Source: Sanguibacter antarcticus (GTDB lineage Bacteria > Actinomycetota > Actinomycetes > Actinomycetales > Cellulomonadaceae). From it: DNA of 64,000 nt. Positions within the stretch are counted from its first letter, which is position 1. Every line of letters begins with the position of its first letter. Under the pieces are notes generated by a model. It was not told the origin of the DNA. It worked only from the letters and a program-made list of their open reading frames with translations, and did no database searches. The position numbers were made by a program, and so were the translations under genes. The stretch is taken from the NCBI RefSeq assembly GCF_002564005.1, contig NZ_PDJG01000001.1:930001-994000 (forward strand). Reading direction: 5' to 3'. Below, piece after piece: positions 1 through 9,361 of the stretch.

Positions 1-2059
1 TCAGCTGGACGAGCTTGATCCCGAGGCTCGCCGCCCGGACAGCGCTCGCGGTGCGCTCGGTCCACGCGTCGAAGAGCCCGACGACCACAGGGTCCTCGAG
101 CGCACGACGCGCAAGGTTCATGACCGCGTCCTCGTACGCCTCGACGGGCTCGGTCCACGTCGTCCACGTCTTCGCCTCACGGACCGCCTTGAGCAGGTAC
201 GTCGTCAGGCGCTCGGCCGTGATTGGTCCGTCGAGGCCCCACGTGCCCGCGATCGTCTGCCACACGAGATACTCGGTCCGCCCGTCGAGCAACCTGCTCC
301 GCGACGGAGCCGTGTGCGCCTGGAGGGCGTCGACGAGCGCCGCCCACTCCTCGGCGAACTCGGACAAGACGCCGAGCCGGGCCCGTGTGTCTTCGTTGCG
401 CTTGGTGTCGTGGGTCGAGCCGGTCGTCTGTGCGAGTGGTGTCTGGGTCGCAAAGCGTTCTGCGAACGCGTGCCAGTCGTCGGTGCTCACCGCGAAGCGT
501 GCAGGCTCGCCACCGACCTCGCAGAGGGACGTCAGGTGCATCCAGCGGTAGAACGCCGTGTCCTCGACGCCCTTGGCCATGACGGCACCGCACACCTGCT
601 GGAAACGGATGACGAGCTCGTCGCGTCGTGTCTCGCGTCGACGACCGGCCGAACCGGTCTCCTTGCCCAGGAGCAGGTCGACGAGCATGTCGAGCGTCTC
701 CTGGCGCACGGCGTCGACGTGGGCCCGAGCGACAGCCGCAGCCGCTTCCATGGCCTGCACGGACTCCCGGCGCGTGTCCGCACCAGGGACCACGTAGGCG
801 CGGTACCGGTCGAACGCGACGAGGAGCTCGACGAAGCACTCGTTGAGCGCGCGCCAGGTGTGGTCGCGCAGACGAGGGTCGTCGCGGCAGATGGCGGCCG
901 CCAGGTCGGTCAGACGGTGGACCTCGGCGTACAGAGGGCCGTGGACGATCTCTCGCTTCGAGGTCTCCACGACCTCGGGCAGGTCGTCGCCCTCGTCGCC
1001 GGTGATCCGGTGCATGAGGCTGGCCAGCCGAGACTCGCCCGTCGGTTCGACGAACGTGGACTGGAGCCGCCACAACCCTTCGTAGCCGGTGGTCCCGACG
1101 GTCTCCCAGTCGCGCGGGACCTCCTCCTCGCCCGCGAGGATCTTCTCGACGGACACCCACGCGCCGCCCGACTTCTCTGCGAGACGGCTGAGGTACCCCG
1201 ACGGGTCGGCGAGCCCGTCCGGGTGATCGATGCGCAGCCCGTCGACGATGCCCTCGTCGAGCAGCTCGAGGATCAGTGCGTGCGTCTCGTCGAAGACCTC
1301 AGGGTCCTCGACCCGGATCGCTGCCAGGGTGCCCACGTCGAAGAACCGTCGGTAGTTGAGCTCCTCGTCACCGACCCGCCAGTGGGCGATCCGGTAGAAC
1401 TGGCGGTCGACGAGCTCCGCGAGGGGGAGCGACTCCGTCCCCTTCCGCACGGGGAACACGTGGTCGAAGTACCGCAGGACGGTCTGCTCGCCGTCGCACC
1501 CAGGGATCTCCTCGACCTCGACCGTCAGGTCGCCGGACGCGAGCACGTCGCCGATGCGACCGCCGAGCACGGGCATGAGGAGCGCACCCTCGCCGCCCGA
1601 CCAGTCGACGTCGAACCACCGCGCGAACCGTGACTCCGGCCCTTCGGAGAGTACCGACCACAGCGCGGCGTTGTGCCACGCGGGGGTCGGGACCGCCATG
1701 TGGTTGGGGACGATGTCCAGCACGAGGCCGAGGCCGGCCTCGTGCGCGACGGCGGCGAGCCGGTCGAGACCGGCCCGCCCACCGAGCACGTCGCTCACCC
1801 GCAGGTGGTCCACGACGTCGTAGCCGTGCGTAGACCCTGGCGCCGCCGCGAGGATCGGTGACAGGTACAGGTGCGTCACTCCTAGTGACGCGTAGTACCC
1901 CGTCCGCGCAGCGACGTCGTCGAACGTCAGGTCCGCACCCAGCTGCAGGCGATACGTCGAGACGGGCACCACCTTGCCCGGCGACGGAGCGCGACGGCTG
2001 GACACCCGCTCGCCCTGGGTCGTCGTCTCGGGCTGTCCAGGTGTCTGCGGGTCTGACAT
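1..2059 (-). CDS. treY: Maltooligosyl trehalose synthase (3' end outside window)
   Basis: TreY, a GH13 enzyme, isomerises the reducing-end alpha-1,4 bond of maltooligosaccharides to alpha,alpha-1,1, making the substrate from which TreZ releases trehalose. The reading frame is open for 686 codons from ATG 2059 to the window edge; TreY is usually about 750-850 residues, so the C-terminus is cut off. Seen directly: an N-terminal STYRLQL segment, then YLSPIL and PGSTHGYDVVD, and further on GLRIDHPDGLADP, which carries the GH13 nucleophile Asp in TreY. A GAAGGAGC ribosome site lies just before the ATG. The gene begins 26 bases after glgX ends, so the two are one operon; treZ would be expected beyond the window. 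Confidence 0.93.
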   Translation of the reverse strand, partial: MSDPQTPGQPETTTQGERVSSRRAPSPGKVVPVSTYRLQLGADLTFDDVAARTGYYASLGVTHLYLSPILAAAPGSTHGYDVVDHLRVSDVLGGRAGLDRLAAVAHEAGLGLVLDIVPNHMAVPTPAWHNAALWSVLSEGPESRFARWFDVDWSGGEGALLMPVLGGRIGDVLASGDLTVEVEEIPGCDGEQTVLRYFDHVFPVRKGTESLPLAELVDRQFYRIAHWRVGDEELNYRRFFDVGTLAAIRVEDPEVFDETHALILELLDEGIVDGLRIDHPDGLADPSGYLSRLAEKSGGAWVSVEKILAGEEEVPRDWETVGTTGYEGLWRLQSTFVEPTGESRLASLMHRITGDEGDDLPEVVETSKREIVHGPLYAEVHRLTDLAAAICRDDPRLRDHTWRALNECFVELLVAFDRYRAYVVPGADTRRESVQAMEAAAAVARAHVDAVRQETLDMLVDLLLGKETGSAGRRRETRRDELVIRFQQVCGAVMAKGVEDTAFYRWMHLTSLCEVGGEPARFAVSTDDWHAFAERFATQTPLAQTTGSTHDTKRNEDTRARLGVLSEFAEEWAALVDALQAHTAPSRSRLLDGRTEYLVWQTIAGTWGLDGPITAERLTTYLLKAVREAKTWTTWTEPVEAYEDAVMNLARRALEDPVVVGLFDAWTERTASAVRAASLGIKLVQL

Positions 2060-2085
2060 CGAAGCTCCTTCGGGTACGGGTGCCG

Positions 2086-4266
2086 CTACTCGCCGAGCGG
2101 CGGCCGCGTCAAGAAGACCACGCTCCGCCCCGTGACGCATATCGTGGCACCCGCCTCGACGGTCGTGGCGCTCGTCACCGGCAGATCCACAGGTGTGGTC
2201 GTCGAGATGAGCGGTGAAGCGTCCAACGGCGGGGTCGCTGTGTCGAACACTATCGTCCACTCAGCACCGAAGCTCGCGTCGGGGATCGTGAACTCCAGCT
2301 CGTCGTGGTGGGCGTTGAAGAGCATGAGGAAGCTGTCGTCGGTGATGGTCTCGCCACGTGGTCCAGGCTCGCCGATCGCCTCACCGTTGATGAACACCGC
2401 GACCGAGCGGGCGAAGCCCTCGTTCCACGCGCCGTCCTGCATGTGCTCGCCGTCGACGTTCAGCCACGCGATGTCACCCAGAGACGTGTCCGTCCAGTCG
2501 TGGTCGCCGTTGAAGAACCGACGACGGCGGAGCACGGGGTGGCGCAGCCGCAGGTGCACGAGCTGTTGGGTGAAGCGCAGCAGGTCCTGCTTCTCGCTGT
2601 CGAGGTCCCAGTCCATCCAGGCGAGCTCGTTGTCCTGGCAGTAGACGTTGTTGTTGCCCTTCTGGGTGCGTCCGATCTCGTCGCCGTGGGCGATCATCGG
2701 TACGCCCTGAGAGAGGAGGAGCGTCGCCAGGATGTTGCGCTGCTGGCGGCGGCGCAGGCTGCTGATCTCGGGGTCGTCTGTCGGCCCCTCGACGCCGCAG
2801 TTCCACGAGCTGTTGTGGCTCTCGCCGTCGTTGTTGCCCTCGCCGTTCGCATCGTTGTGCTTGTCGTTGTAGGACACGAGGTCGGTCAGGGTGAATCCGT
2901 CGTGGGCGATGACGAAGTTGATCGACGAGATGGGCTTGCGGCCCGTGTGCTCGTAGAGGTCGGAGGAACCGGAGAGCCTGCTCGCGAACTCGGCGAGCGT
3001 CGCCGACTCACCGCGCCAGAAGTCGCGCACGGTGTCGCGGTACTTGCCGTTCCACTCGCTCCACATCGACGGGAAGCCGCCGACCTGGTACCCGCCGTCG
3101 CCGAGGTCCCACGGCTCGGCGATGAGCTTGACCTGGCTCACCACAGGGTCCTGGTGGACGAGGTCGAAGAACGCGGAGAGGCGGTCCACCTCGTGGAACT
3201 GGCGCGCGAGCGTGGACGCGAGGTCGAAGCGGAACCCGTCGACGTGCATCTCGGTCACCCAGTAGCGCAACGAGTCCATGATGAGCTGGAGCACGTGCGG
3301 GTGACGCATGAGCAGCGAGTTGCCGGTACCTGTCGTGTCGAAGTAGTGCTCCTGCGCGTCGTCGACGAGACGGTAGTAGGCCGCGTTGTCGAGCCCGCGG
3401 AAGCTGATCGTCGGGCCCAGGTGGTTGCCCTCGGCCGTGTGGTTGTAGACGACGTCGAGGATGACCTCGATGTGGGCCTCGTGCAGAGCCTTGACCATCG
3501 CCTTGAACTCTTGGACCTGCTGCCCGGCAGACCCGGAGGAGGAGTAGCGGTTGTGCGGGGCGAAGAAGCCGATGGTGTTGTAGCCCCAGTAGTTCGAGAG
3601 GCCCTTCGCGACGAGGGTGGAGTCGTTGACGAACTGGTGCACGGGCATGAGCTCGACGGCCGTGATCCCGAGCTCGACCAGGTGGCTGATCACCGCCGGG
3701 TGGGCCATGCCTGCGTAGGTGCCGCGCAGCTCCTCAGGCACGTCCGGGTGCTGCTGGGTCATGCCGCGCACGTGCGCCTCGTAGATGACGCTCTCGTGGT
3801 ACTCGTGGTTCGGCGGCCGGTCGTGGCCCCAGTCGAAGAAGGGGTTGACGACGACCGACTTCATCGTGTGGGCGGCGGAGTCGTCGTCGTTGCGCTTCTC
3901 AGGTTCGCCGAACGTGTACGAGAAGAGGCTCTGGTCGCCGTCGACCTGACCGTCGATCGCCTTGGCGTACGGGTCGAGGAGAAGCTTCGAGGGGTTGCAC
4001 CGTTGACCGTTCTCGGGGCTGTACGGCCCGTGCACCCGGTAGCCGTACCGCTGGCCGTGCTGGATCGAGGGAAGGTAGGCGTGCCAGACGAAGGAGTCCA
4101 CCTCCGTCAGCTCGATCCGGGTCTCCGTCCCGTCGATCTCGAAGAGGCAGAGCTCGATGCGCTCCGCCACCTCCGAGAAGATCGCGAAGTTGGTGCCGGT
4201 GCCGTCGAAGGTCGCACCGAGGGGGTAGGGATGTCCAGGCCAGATCTGCATGCGAAAAGACTGCAC
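2086..4266 (-). CDS. glgX: Glycogen debranching enzyme GlgX/TreX
   Basis: A 726-residue isoamylase-type GH13 protein that hydrolyses alpha-1,6 branches of glycogen or limit dextrins, supplying linear maltodextrins to TreY. The N-terminus (GATFDGTGTNFAIFSE) is a CBM48-like domain. The catalytic barrel shows DVVYNHTAEGNHLGP, VDGFRFDLAS (nucleophile Asp), LIAEPWDLG (acid/base Glu) and FVIAHDGFTLTDLVSYN. Length is normal for GlgX. The GTG at 4266 is chosen because GGAGGT stands 9 bases upstream; the internal ATG at 4251 (MQIWPG) is the start many relatives use and is the alternative. It is first in a trehalose operon with treY. A role in both glycogen turnover and trehalose synthesis is likely. 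Confidence 0.93.
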   Translation of the reverse strand: MQSFRMQIWPGHPYPLGATFDGTGTNFAIFSEVAERIELCLFEIDGTETRIELTEVDSFVWHAYLPSIQHGQRYGYRVHGPYSPENGQRCNPSKLLLDPYAKAIDGQVDGDQSLFSYTFGEPEKRNDDDSAAHTMKSVVVNPFFDWGHDRPPNHEYHESVIYEAHVRGMTQQHPDVPEELRGTYAGMAHPAVISHLVELGITAVELMPVHQFVNDSTLVAKGLSNYWGYNTIGFFAPHNRYSSSGSAGQQVQEFKAMVKALHEAHIEVILDVVYNHTAEGNHLGPTISFRGLDNAAYYRLVDDAQEHYFDTTGTGNSLLMRHPHVLQLIMDSLRYWVTEMHVDGFRFDLASTLARQFHEVDRLSAFFDLVHQDPVVSQVKLIAEPWDLGDGGYQVGGFPSMWSEWNGKYRDTVRDFWRGESATLAEFASRLSGSSDLYEHTGRKPISSINFVIAHDGFTLTDLVSYNDKHNDANGEGNNDGESHNSSWNCGVEGPTDDPEISSLRRRQQRNILATLLLSQGVPMIAHGDEIGRTQKGNNNVYCQDNELAWMDWDLDSEKQDLLRFTQQLVHLRLRHPVLRRRRFFNGDHDWTDTSLGDIAWLNVDGEHMQDGAWNEGFARSVAVFINGEAIGEPGPRGETITDDSFLMLFNAHHDELEFTIPDASFGAEWTIVFDTATPPLDASPLISTTTPVDLPVTSATTVEAGATICVTGRSVVFLTRPPLGE

Positions 4267-4435
4267 TACGAATCGACCTCCGTCATGCCAAAAGGCGTTC
4301 TAGGCGCACATCGGAGGTCAGATCGTGCCCACGAGCGCCGTTTCCGGCTCTATGACCTTCACCACTGGCGGAGACGTGCACCGTCTCAGCACACTCATCT
4401 GTGGCGCAAAGCGTCGGAGTTTGGTGGGATGAAGC

Positions 4436-4666
4436 ATGGCCACGAAACGATCAGACCCGGGCAGCCCCGCACGCCGACCGAACGCGACGCCGGTCCCTGT
4501 CGAGCGTGACGCGCGGTACTACGACGAGGACAGGCCCGGTATGGGCGACGTGCTCACCGGTGGTGACGCCACCCGTGCTCCCAAGTCGTTGCGGGAGTCC
4601 GAGCGGCGCGCCAAGGACGGCGCGATCCTCGCCGGGGACGACTGGGACAACCCCGAAGAGATCTAG
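4436..4666 (+). CDS. Small conserved hypothetical protein
   Basis: A 76-residue acidic and polar protein with no membrane segment or signal peptide. It has a K/R/P-rich start, then a middle with DARYYDEDRPGMGDVL and an end ESERRAKDGAILAGDDWDNP. I do not recognise a domain. It diverges from glgX with about 170 bases between the two starts, so the promoters of both should lie in 4267-4435. The composition suggests a small soluble, partly disordered protein. The start ATG has only a weak purine stretch upstream. Function unknown. Confidence 0.6.
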   Translation: MATKRSDPGSPARRPNATPVPVERDARYYDEDRPGMGDVLTGGDATRAPKSLRESERRAKDGAILAGDDWDNPEEI

Positions 4667-4783
4667 ACCGGCGACCTGCCGACCTCCTGGGCCTCGGCGC
4701 TCAGGTCGCACACAGGGACGTCCTCGTTCATGCTGGCACGAGTCGCTCAGACAGACTCGTCCCCACGAACACTGGAGCCCCCG

Positions 4784-6169
4784 ATGCCGCTCGAGGACTG
4801 GAACCAGACGCTCACAGCAGGCCCGCTGCTCGCGATCGCCGGCGGGGCCATACTCCTGCTGCTCGTCCTCATCATCAAGCTGCGGCTGCACGCGTTCCTC
4901 GCGCTCATCCTCGTCTCCCTGCTCACCGCTTTCGCCGCCGGGGTGCCCCCCGAATCGGTCGTCGAGGTCCTCACGAGCGGGTTCGGCACGACGCTCGGCT
5001 CGGTCGCTCTGCTCGTCGGCCTCGGAGCGATGCTCGGCCGGATGGTCGAGACCTCAGGCGGAGCCAAGGTCATGGCCGACACGCTCGTGGCGAGGTTCGG
5101 CGAAGAGCGCGCACCGCTCGCCCTCGGGATCGCGTCTCTGATCTTCGGTTTCCCGATCTTCTTCGACGCAGGCCTCGTCGTCATGCTCCCCATCGTCTTC
5201 GCGGTCGCCCGCAGGCTGGGCGGCTCCGTGCTCACGTACGGGTTGCCGACGGCTGGGGCGTTCTCCGTCATGCACATCTTCGTCCCGCCCCACCCTGGGC
5301 CGGTCGCTGCGTCCGAGCTCCTCGGAGCAGACACCGGCCTCGTGATCCTCCTCGGCCTCGTCGTGGCCGTCCCCACCTGGTACGTCTCGTCGTACCTCTA
5401 CGGGACGTGGGCGGGGAAGAACTGGGTCCTGCCCGTGCCCGAGATCCTCGGCAAGCCAGACGACGAGGACTACCCGGACAACCCTCCAGGCATCGGCACC
5501 GTCGTGGCGATCCTCCTCCTGCCGCTCGTCCTCATCTTCGTCAACACGGGCCTCGACACCCTGCGCGGTGCCGGGGTGGTCGACGGCGAGGCGACCTGGT
5601 TCGCGCTAGCCCGGGCGATCGGCTCGACCCCGGTCGCGCTCCTCATCGCGACCCTCGTCGCGGCATGGGTCCTCGGTCACCGACGGGGCCGCGAGAAGAC
5701 CGTGATCGAGAAGCTCCTCGACTCAGCACTCGGACCGGTCTGCTCCGTCATCCTCATCACCGGAGCCGGCGGGATGTTCGGCGCGGTGCTGCGTGCATCA
5801 GGCATCGGTGACGCGCTCGCAGACGTGCTGGGGGACCTGGGCCTGCCGGTCATCGTCGCGGGCTTCCTCATCGCCACGATCCTGCGCATCGCCCAAGGGT
5901 CCGCGACGGTCGCTCTCATCACCGCAGCAGGCCTCATCCAGCCCGCCGTCGCGGCAGGGAGCTACAACGGGCTCGAGACAGCTGCTGTCGTCGTCGCCGT
6001 GGCCGCGGGCTCGGTCATGGCCTCGCACGTCAACGACTCGGGGTTCTGGCTCGTCGGGCGGTTCTTCGGGATGGACGTCGCCACCACCCTCAAGACGTGG
6101 ACGGTCATGGAGACCGTCATCGGGCTCATGGGCTTCGCCATCGCCTCGCTCGTCTTCGTCCTCGCCTGA
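4784..6169 (+). CDS. GntP-family gluconate/organic acid:H+ symporter
   Basis: An integral membrane permease of 461 residues with about 12-14 hydrophobic segments, the usual size for GntP. Family signatures seen are FGFPIFFDAGLVVMLPI, the PPHPGP stretch after the sixth segment, and VMASHVNDSGFW near the end. GntP members take up gluconate, related aldonates or hydroxy acids with protons; the exact substrate cannot be read from sequence. ATG 4784 is chosen because it directly precedes the conserved PLEDWNQ start and has GGAG about 7 bases upstream; an in-frame ATG at 4730 lacks a good site. No gluconate kinase or GntR regulator lies beside it, so it appears to be a single-gene unit. Confidence 0.88.
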   Translation: MPLEDWNQTLTAGPLLAIAGGAILLLLVLIIKLRLHAFLALILVSLLTAFAAGVPPESVVEVLTSGFGTTLGSVALLVGLGAMLGRMVETSGGAKVMADTLVARFGEERAPLALGIASLIFGFPIFFDAGLVVMLPIVFAVARRLGGSVLTYGLPTAGAFSVMHIFVPPHPGPVAASELLGADTGLVILLGLVVAVPTWYVSSYLYGTWAGKNWVLPVPEILGKPDDEDYPDNPPGIGTVVAILLLPLVLIFVNTGLDTLRGAGVVDGEATWFALARAIGSTPVALLIATLVAAWVLGHRRGREKTVIEKLLDSALGPVCSVILITGAGGMFGAVLRASGIGDALADVLGDLGLPVIVAGFLIATILRIAQGSATVALITAAGLIQPAVAAGSYNGLETAAVVVAVAAGSVMASHVNDSGFWLVGRFFGMDVATTLKTWTVMETVIGLMGFAIASLVFVLA

Positions 6170-6289
6170 TCTCGTCGTCTGGTCTCGTCTTCACCCCGTC
6201 CGACCTGTCATGGACGACGCGTTCCTGCGGATAGGTCTGGTAAGACGGCACGCCCTTCGTGTCGTGCACCACGGTGAAGCGAGGACATC

Positions 6290-6430
6290 ATGAGCACCCT
6301 GTCGACATGGAGCGCAGACCACGTCGTCCAGCCCGTCAACCCAGGGCTCCCGTACCTGCTGCTCTGGCTCGCGCTGCACCCGCACGCCGCGGCGCACGTC
6401 GTCCGCAGCCGGACCGTCCGACCTCACTAG
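6290..6430 (+). CDS. Possible 46-residue small protein
   Basis: A short frame encoding about 46 residues with a hydrophobic centre (LPYLLLWLALHPHAAAHVV). It follows GntP by 120 bases and has GCGAGGA five bases before the ATG. The hydrophobic stretch could be a single membrane segment. No homologue is recognised, and the frame is short enough to be accidental in GC-rich DNA. Confidence 0.3.
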   Translation: MSTLSTWSADHVVQPVNPGLPYLLLWLALHPHAAAHVVRSRTVRPH

Positions 6431-6484
6431 TCAAGCCCCAGCAGGACCTCACCCAAGCCGGACGGCCACGACCGCGACCGACGG

Positions 6485-7417
6485 TCAGCCGTCGATCTCC
6501 TCAGAGCCGCCGGCCGGTGCGTCGCCGTGCGTCGCATCCTCAGGCCCGGTCCGCACGACGAGGACGGTCCGCTCCGCCTTGCGCAGCACCTCGCTGCTCA
6601 CCGAGCCCATGAGGATGCCGCGGAAGGCACCGAGCCCACGCGATCCCACGACGATGAGCTGAGCATCACGCCCCGCCGCGATGAGCGCCCGGGCCGGGTC
6701 GTCGAGACGCACGTCCACAGTCACATCGAGACCAGGGTGATCCCCGGCGAGCGTCCGAGCGACCTCGGCCATGCCGTCGGTCGATGCGCGCTCGTCCGAC
6801 GCCCCGCGGTCGCCGACCGACGCCTGCTCACCGTCCGCACGGCGGCCCGACTTCTTGGGACGCGCGTGCACGACGACGAGCGGCGCACCACGCAGCGACG
6901 CCTCGGCCGCAGCGAGCCGAGCAGCGAGCAAGGACGACGGCGACCCGTCGACACCGACCACCACAGGGGCAGGGGAGTCGGACGGTGCCCGGACGTCACG
7001 GACCACAGCGACAGGGGAGAGCGCATGCGCAGCGATGTGCGCGCCCGTCGATCCCAGACGACGCCGGCCGCTCCGGCCGCGCGCACCGATCACAAGGAGC
7101 GCCGCCCCACGACTGATGTCCCGCAGGACCGGGACCTCCGAGCCGTGGAGCAGCCTCGTGGACACCTCGACGTCCGGCCAGCGCTCGCGGACGCGCGGGA
7201 GAGTCTTCTCGAGGTAGGCGCGCGACTCGGCCTCGAACATCTCGTCCTCGAGGAGGGGATACCACCCGATCCGGTTGATGTCCCGCGTCCCAGGACACGC
7301 TCGGACGAGGATCGCGTCCGTGCCGCGCAGGACGGCCTCCGCCATGCCCCACTCGAGCGTCTGTGCGCTGTGCGGTGAACCGTCGAGTGCGATGACTACA
7401 GAACCGTGCTCTGTCAT
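6485..7417 (-). CDS. Tandem-domain universal stress protein
   Basis: A 310-residue cytoplasmic protein made of two Usp (PF00582) domains, roughly residues 5-140 and 150-295. The first begins VVIALDGSPHSAQTLEWG and ends with VIGARGRSGRRRLGSTGAHI. The second begins VVVGVDGSPSS and ends VVGSRGLGAFRGILMGSVS. Both have the G-2X-G-9X-G(S/T) ATP-binding pattern. A linker rich in R, D and E near residues 195-220 separates parts of the second domain. Actinobacterial paired-Usp proteins of this size are typically induced in hypoxia or stationary phase; that is family knowledge, not visible here. It stands alone, convergent with the upstream permease region. Confidence 0.9.
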   Translation of the reverse strand: MTEHGSVVIALDGSPHSAQTLEWGMAEAVLRGTDAILVRACPGTRDINRIGWYPLLEDEMFEAESRAYLEKTLPRVRERWPDVEVSTRLLHGSEVPVLRDISRGAALLVIGARGRSGRRRLGSTGAHIAAHALSPVAVVRDVRAPSDSPAPVVVGVDGSPSSLLAARLAAAEASLRGAPLVVVHARPKKSGRRADGEQASVGDRGASDERASTDGMAEVARTLAGDHPGLDVTVDVRLDDPARALIAAGRDAQLIVVGSRGLGAFRGILMGSVSSEVLRKAERTVLVVRTGPEDATHGDAPAGGSEEIDG

Positions 7418-7520
7418 GAGGACCTCCGGAGCGGGTCGGACGCTGCCGTGCGTGCTGTCCTCTTCACCCTAGTCCCGATCGGGCATCCTTCGCAGAACGT
7501 CACAGACGGCCTGCGCGGGA

Positions 7521-9269
7521 CTACACGGCCGCGAGGGCGGGCGCAGCAGAGTCGGTGCGGACAGCAGCGTCGGGACGCACCGCAGCGAGAGTGAGCCAGC
7601 CTCCCGACAGGTTCCGGGCATCGAGCCCGGCCGCGACGAGCACCCGGGTCGCGATGTGGGACCGGACCCCGCTCGCGCAGTGCACGCTGATGCCGCGCCC
7701 CGCCGCAGCGAGCCGGACCTCGTCCACACGCTCGCGCAGCTCGGTGTGCGGGATGTTCAGCGCACCCTCGAGGTGCCCCTGCTCGAACTCGTCCACCGAG
7801 CGCACGTCCAGCACGAGCGTCTCTTCCCCCACGGTGTCGAGCTCTGAGGCGTGCCACTGCGGCATCGTCCCGTCGAGCACGTTCTGTGCGACGAACCCGA
7901 GCATGTTCACCGGGTCCTTCGCCGAACCATACGGCGGCGCGTACGCCAGCTCGAGCTCAGCCAGGTCGTCTGCGGTCATCCCCGCGCGCAACGCCGTCGC
8001 CAGCACGTCGATCCGCTTGTCGACGCCCTCGCGCCCCACGCCCTGCGCCCCGAGAAGACGACCGTCCGGCGCGAACGACGCGACGAGGTGCACCTGCTCC
8101 GCCCCAGGGAAGTACCCGGCATGGTGCCCCGGGTGGATACGGACCACCTCGTGCTCGATCCCTGCCCGGGCGAGCGACGCCTGGCTCGCACCCGTCACCG
8201 CAGCAGTGAGCCCGAACACGCGCACGATCGCCGTGCCCAGGACCGGTGCCTGCGGGGTCGTGCGCCGACCCAGCATCGAGTCCGCTGCACGGCGACCTTG
8301 ACGGTTCGCCGGGCCTGCCAGCGGCACAGGGCCCACCGCACCGGTGACAGCCACGAGGACCTCGACCGCGTCACCGACCGCCCAGACGTGCGGGTCGGAC
8401 GTGCGCTGGTCGGAGTCGACCCGGATGGCGCCGCTGGGGCCGAGATCGAGACCTGCGTCGCGGGCCAGATCGCTCGCCGGACGCACACCGACGTTCACCA
8501 CGACGACGTCGGCAGCCAGCACCGTGCCGTCGGCCAGCGTGACCGTTGCCGACCCGTCGTCGCCCGCGCCCGTGACGCTCGTCGCGGAGACCCCGAGGTG
8601 CAGCCCGACACCGTGCGCTCGCAGCTCGTCCGCGAGGAGCGGGGCCAGCTCGGCGTCGAGCGGCGGCAGGACGTGGTCGGCGAGCTCGACGAGGTCGACA
8701 CGGAGGCCACGAGCGACGAGCGCCTCGACGGCTTCGAGCCCGATGAACCCGGCGCCGACGACGACGGCGCGTGGCTGCCTGTCGGAGGCTGCGCGTGCGA
8801 GGAGGTGGTCGACGCGGGCGTTGACGGCGTCGAGGTCAGGGATCGTGCGCAGCGAGTGGACGGCGGGGTGGTCCAGCCCGTCGATAGGGGGCTGGACCGC
8901 GACCGCGCCGGTGGACAGGAGCAGCGCGTCGTAGGAGAGGTCGTATGTGTCGCTGCCTGCTGAGACAGAGACGGTCTGTGCGGCGCGGTCGATCGAGGTC
9001 ACGCGGCTCCCGGTGCGGACGTCGAGGGCGAGCGTGGCTGCCAGCGAACCGGTGGTGTGCAGCACGAGGGACTCCCGCTGCTCGATCTCTCCGGAGAGGT
9101 GGTAGGGCAGGCCGCAGTTGGCGAAGGAGACGTAGTCCGACTGCTCTAGCACCGTGATCTCGGCGGTCTCGTCCATGCGGCGGGCGCGGGCTGCTGCGCT
9201 CATGCCACCGGCGACACCTCCGACGATGACGATGCGAGGTGGGCGGCCTGTCTCGTGTGATGAAGTCAT
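7521..9269 (-). CDS. CoA-disulfide/persulfide-reductase-like flavoprotein with rhodanese domain
   Basis: A 582-residue fusion. Residues 12-450 are a class-II pyridine nucleotide-disulfide oxidoreductase: FAD motif IVIVGGVAGGMSAA, the single active cysteine C52 in FANCGLPYHLSG, NAD motif VVVGAGFIGLEAVE, and VWAVGDAVEV. Residues about 475-565 are a rhodanese domain with LDVRSVDEFEQGHLEGA and a catalytic loop Cys in HCASGVRS. CoADR-Rhd enzymes reduce CoA disulfide or CoA persulfide with NAD(P)H and handle sulfane sulfur. The gene follows the metal ATPase by 92 bases on the same strand, with an 18-bp palindrome between them, and has an A/V-rich tail. Role in persulfide or redox stress is inferred. 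Confidence 0.88.
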   Translation of the reverse strand: MTSSHETGRPPRIVIVGGVAGGMSAAARARRMDETAEITVLEQSDYVSFANCGLPYHLSGEIEQRESLVLHTTGSLAATLALDVRTGSRVTSIDRAAQTVSVSAGSDTYDLSYDALLLSTGAVAVQPPIDGLDHPAVHSLRTIPDLDAVNARVDHLLARAASDRQPRAVVVGAGFIGLEAVEALVARGLRVDLVELADHVLPPLDAELAPLLADELRAHGVGLHLGVSATSVTGAGDDGSATVTLADGTVLAADVVVVNVGVRPASDLARDAGLDLGPSGAIRVDSDQRTSDPHVWAVGDAVEVLVAVTGAVGPVPLAGPANRQGRRAADSMLGRRTTPQAPVLGTAIVRVFGLTAAVTGASQASLARAGIEHEVVRIHPGHHAGYFPGAEQVHLVASFAPDGRLLGAQGVGREGVDKRIDVLATALRAGMTADDLAELELAYAPPYGSAKDPVNMLGFVAQNVLDGTMPQWHASELDTVGEETLVLDVRSVDEFEQGHLEGALNIPHTELRERVDEVRLAAAGRGISVHCASGVRSHIATRVLVAAGLDARNLSGGWLTLAAVRPDAAVRTDSAAPALAAV

Positions 9270-9277
9270 GGTCTGAG

Positions 9278-9295
9278 AATACCCCCCGGGGTATT
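9278..9295. promoter_or_regulatory. Palindromic operator resembling CsoR/CstR-family sites
   Basis: AATACCCCCCGGGGTATT has perfect 8-bp arms (AATACCCC/GGGGTATT) around two bases. It ends 8 bases before the flavoprotein ATG, so a bound protein would also cover its ribosome site. A/T-flanked G-tract/C-tract palindromes are typical of CsoR, CstR and RcnR repressor operators; CstR controls persulfide-detoxifying genes. No such regulator is encoded in the window. Confidence 0.5.
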
Positions 9296-9361
9296 GGGCC
9301 TATCGGGTCGGTCGCGTGGCGTTGGTCACACCAGGGCGTCGTCGACCGGCGAGGACCCCGG

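Noticed and set aside
2305-4509. 734-codon open frame on the plus strand opposite glgX
   Set aside because: Val/Asp/Glu/Arg-rich composition typical of the antisense of a GC-rich gene; glgX has all its motifs on the minus strand.
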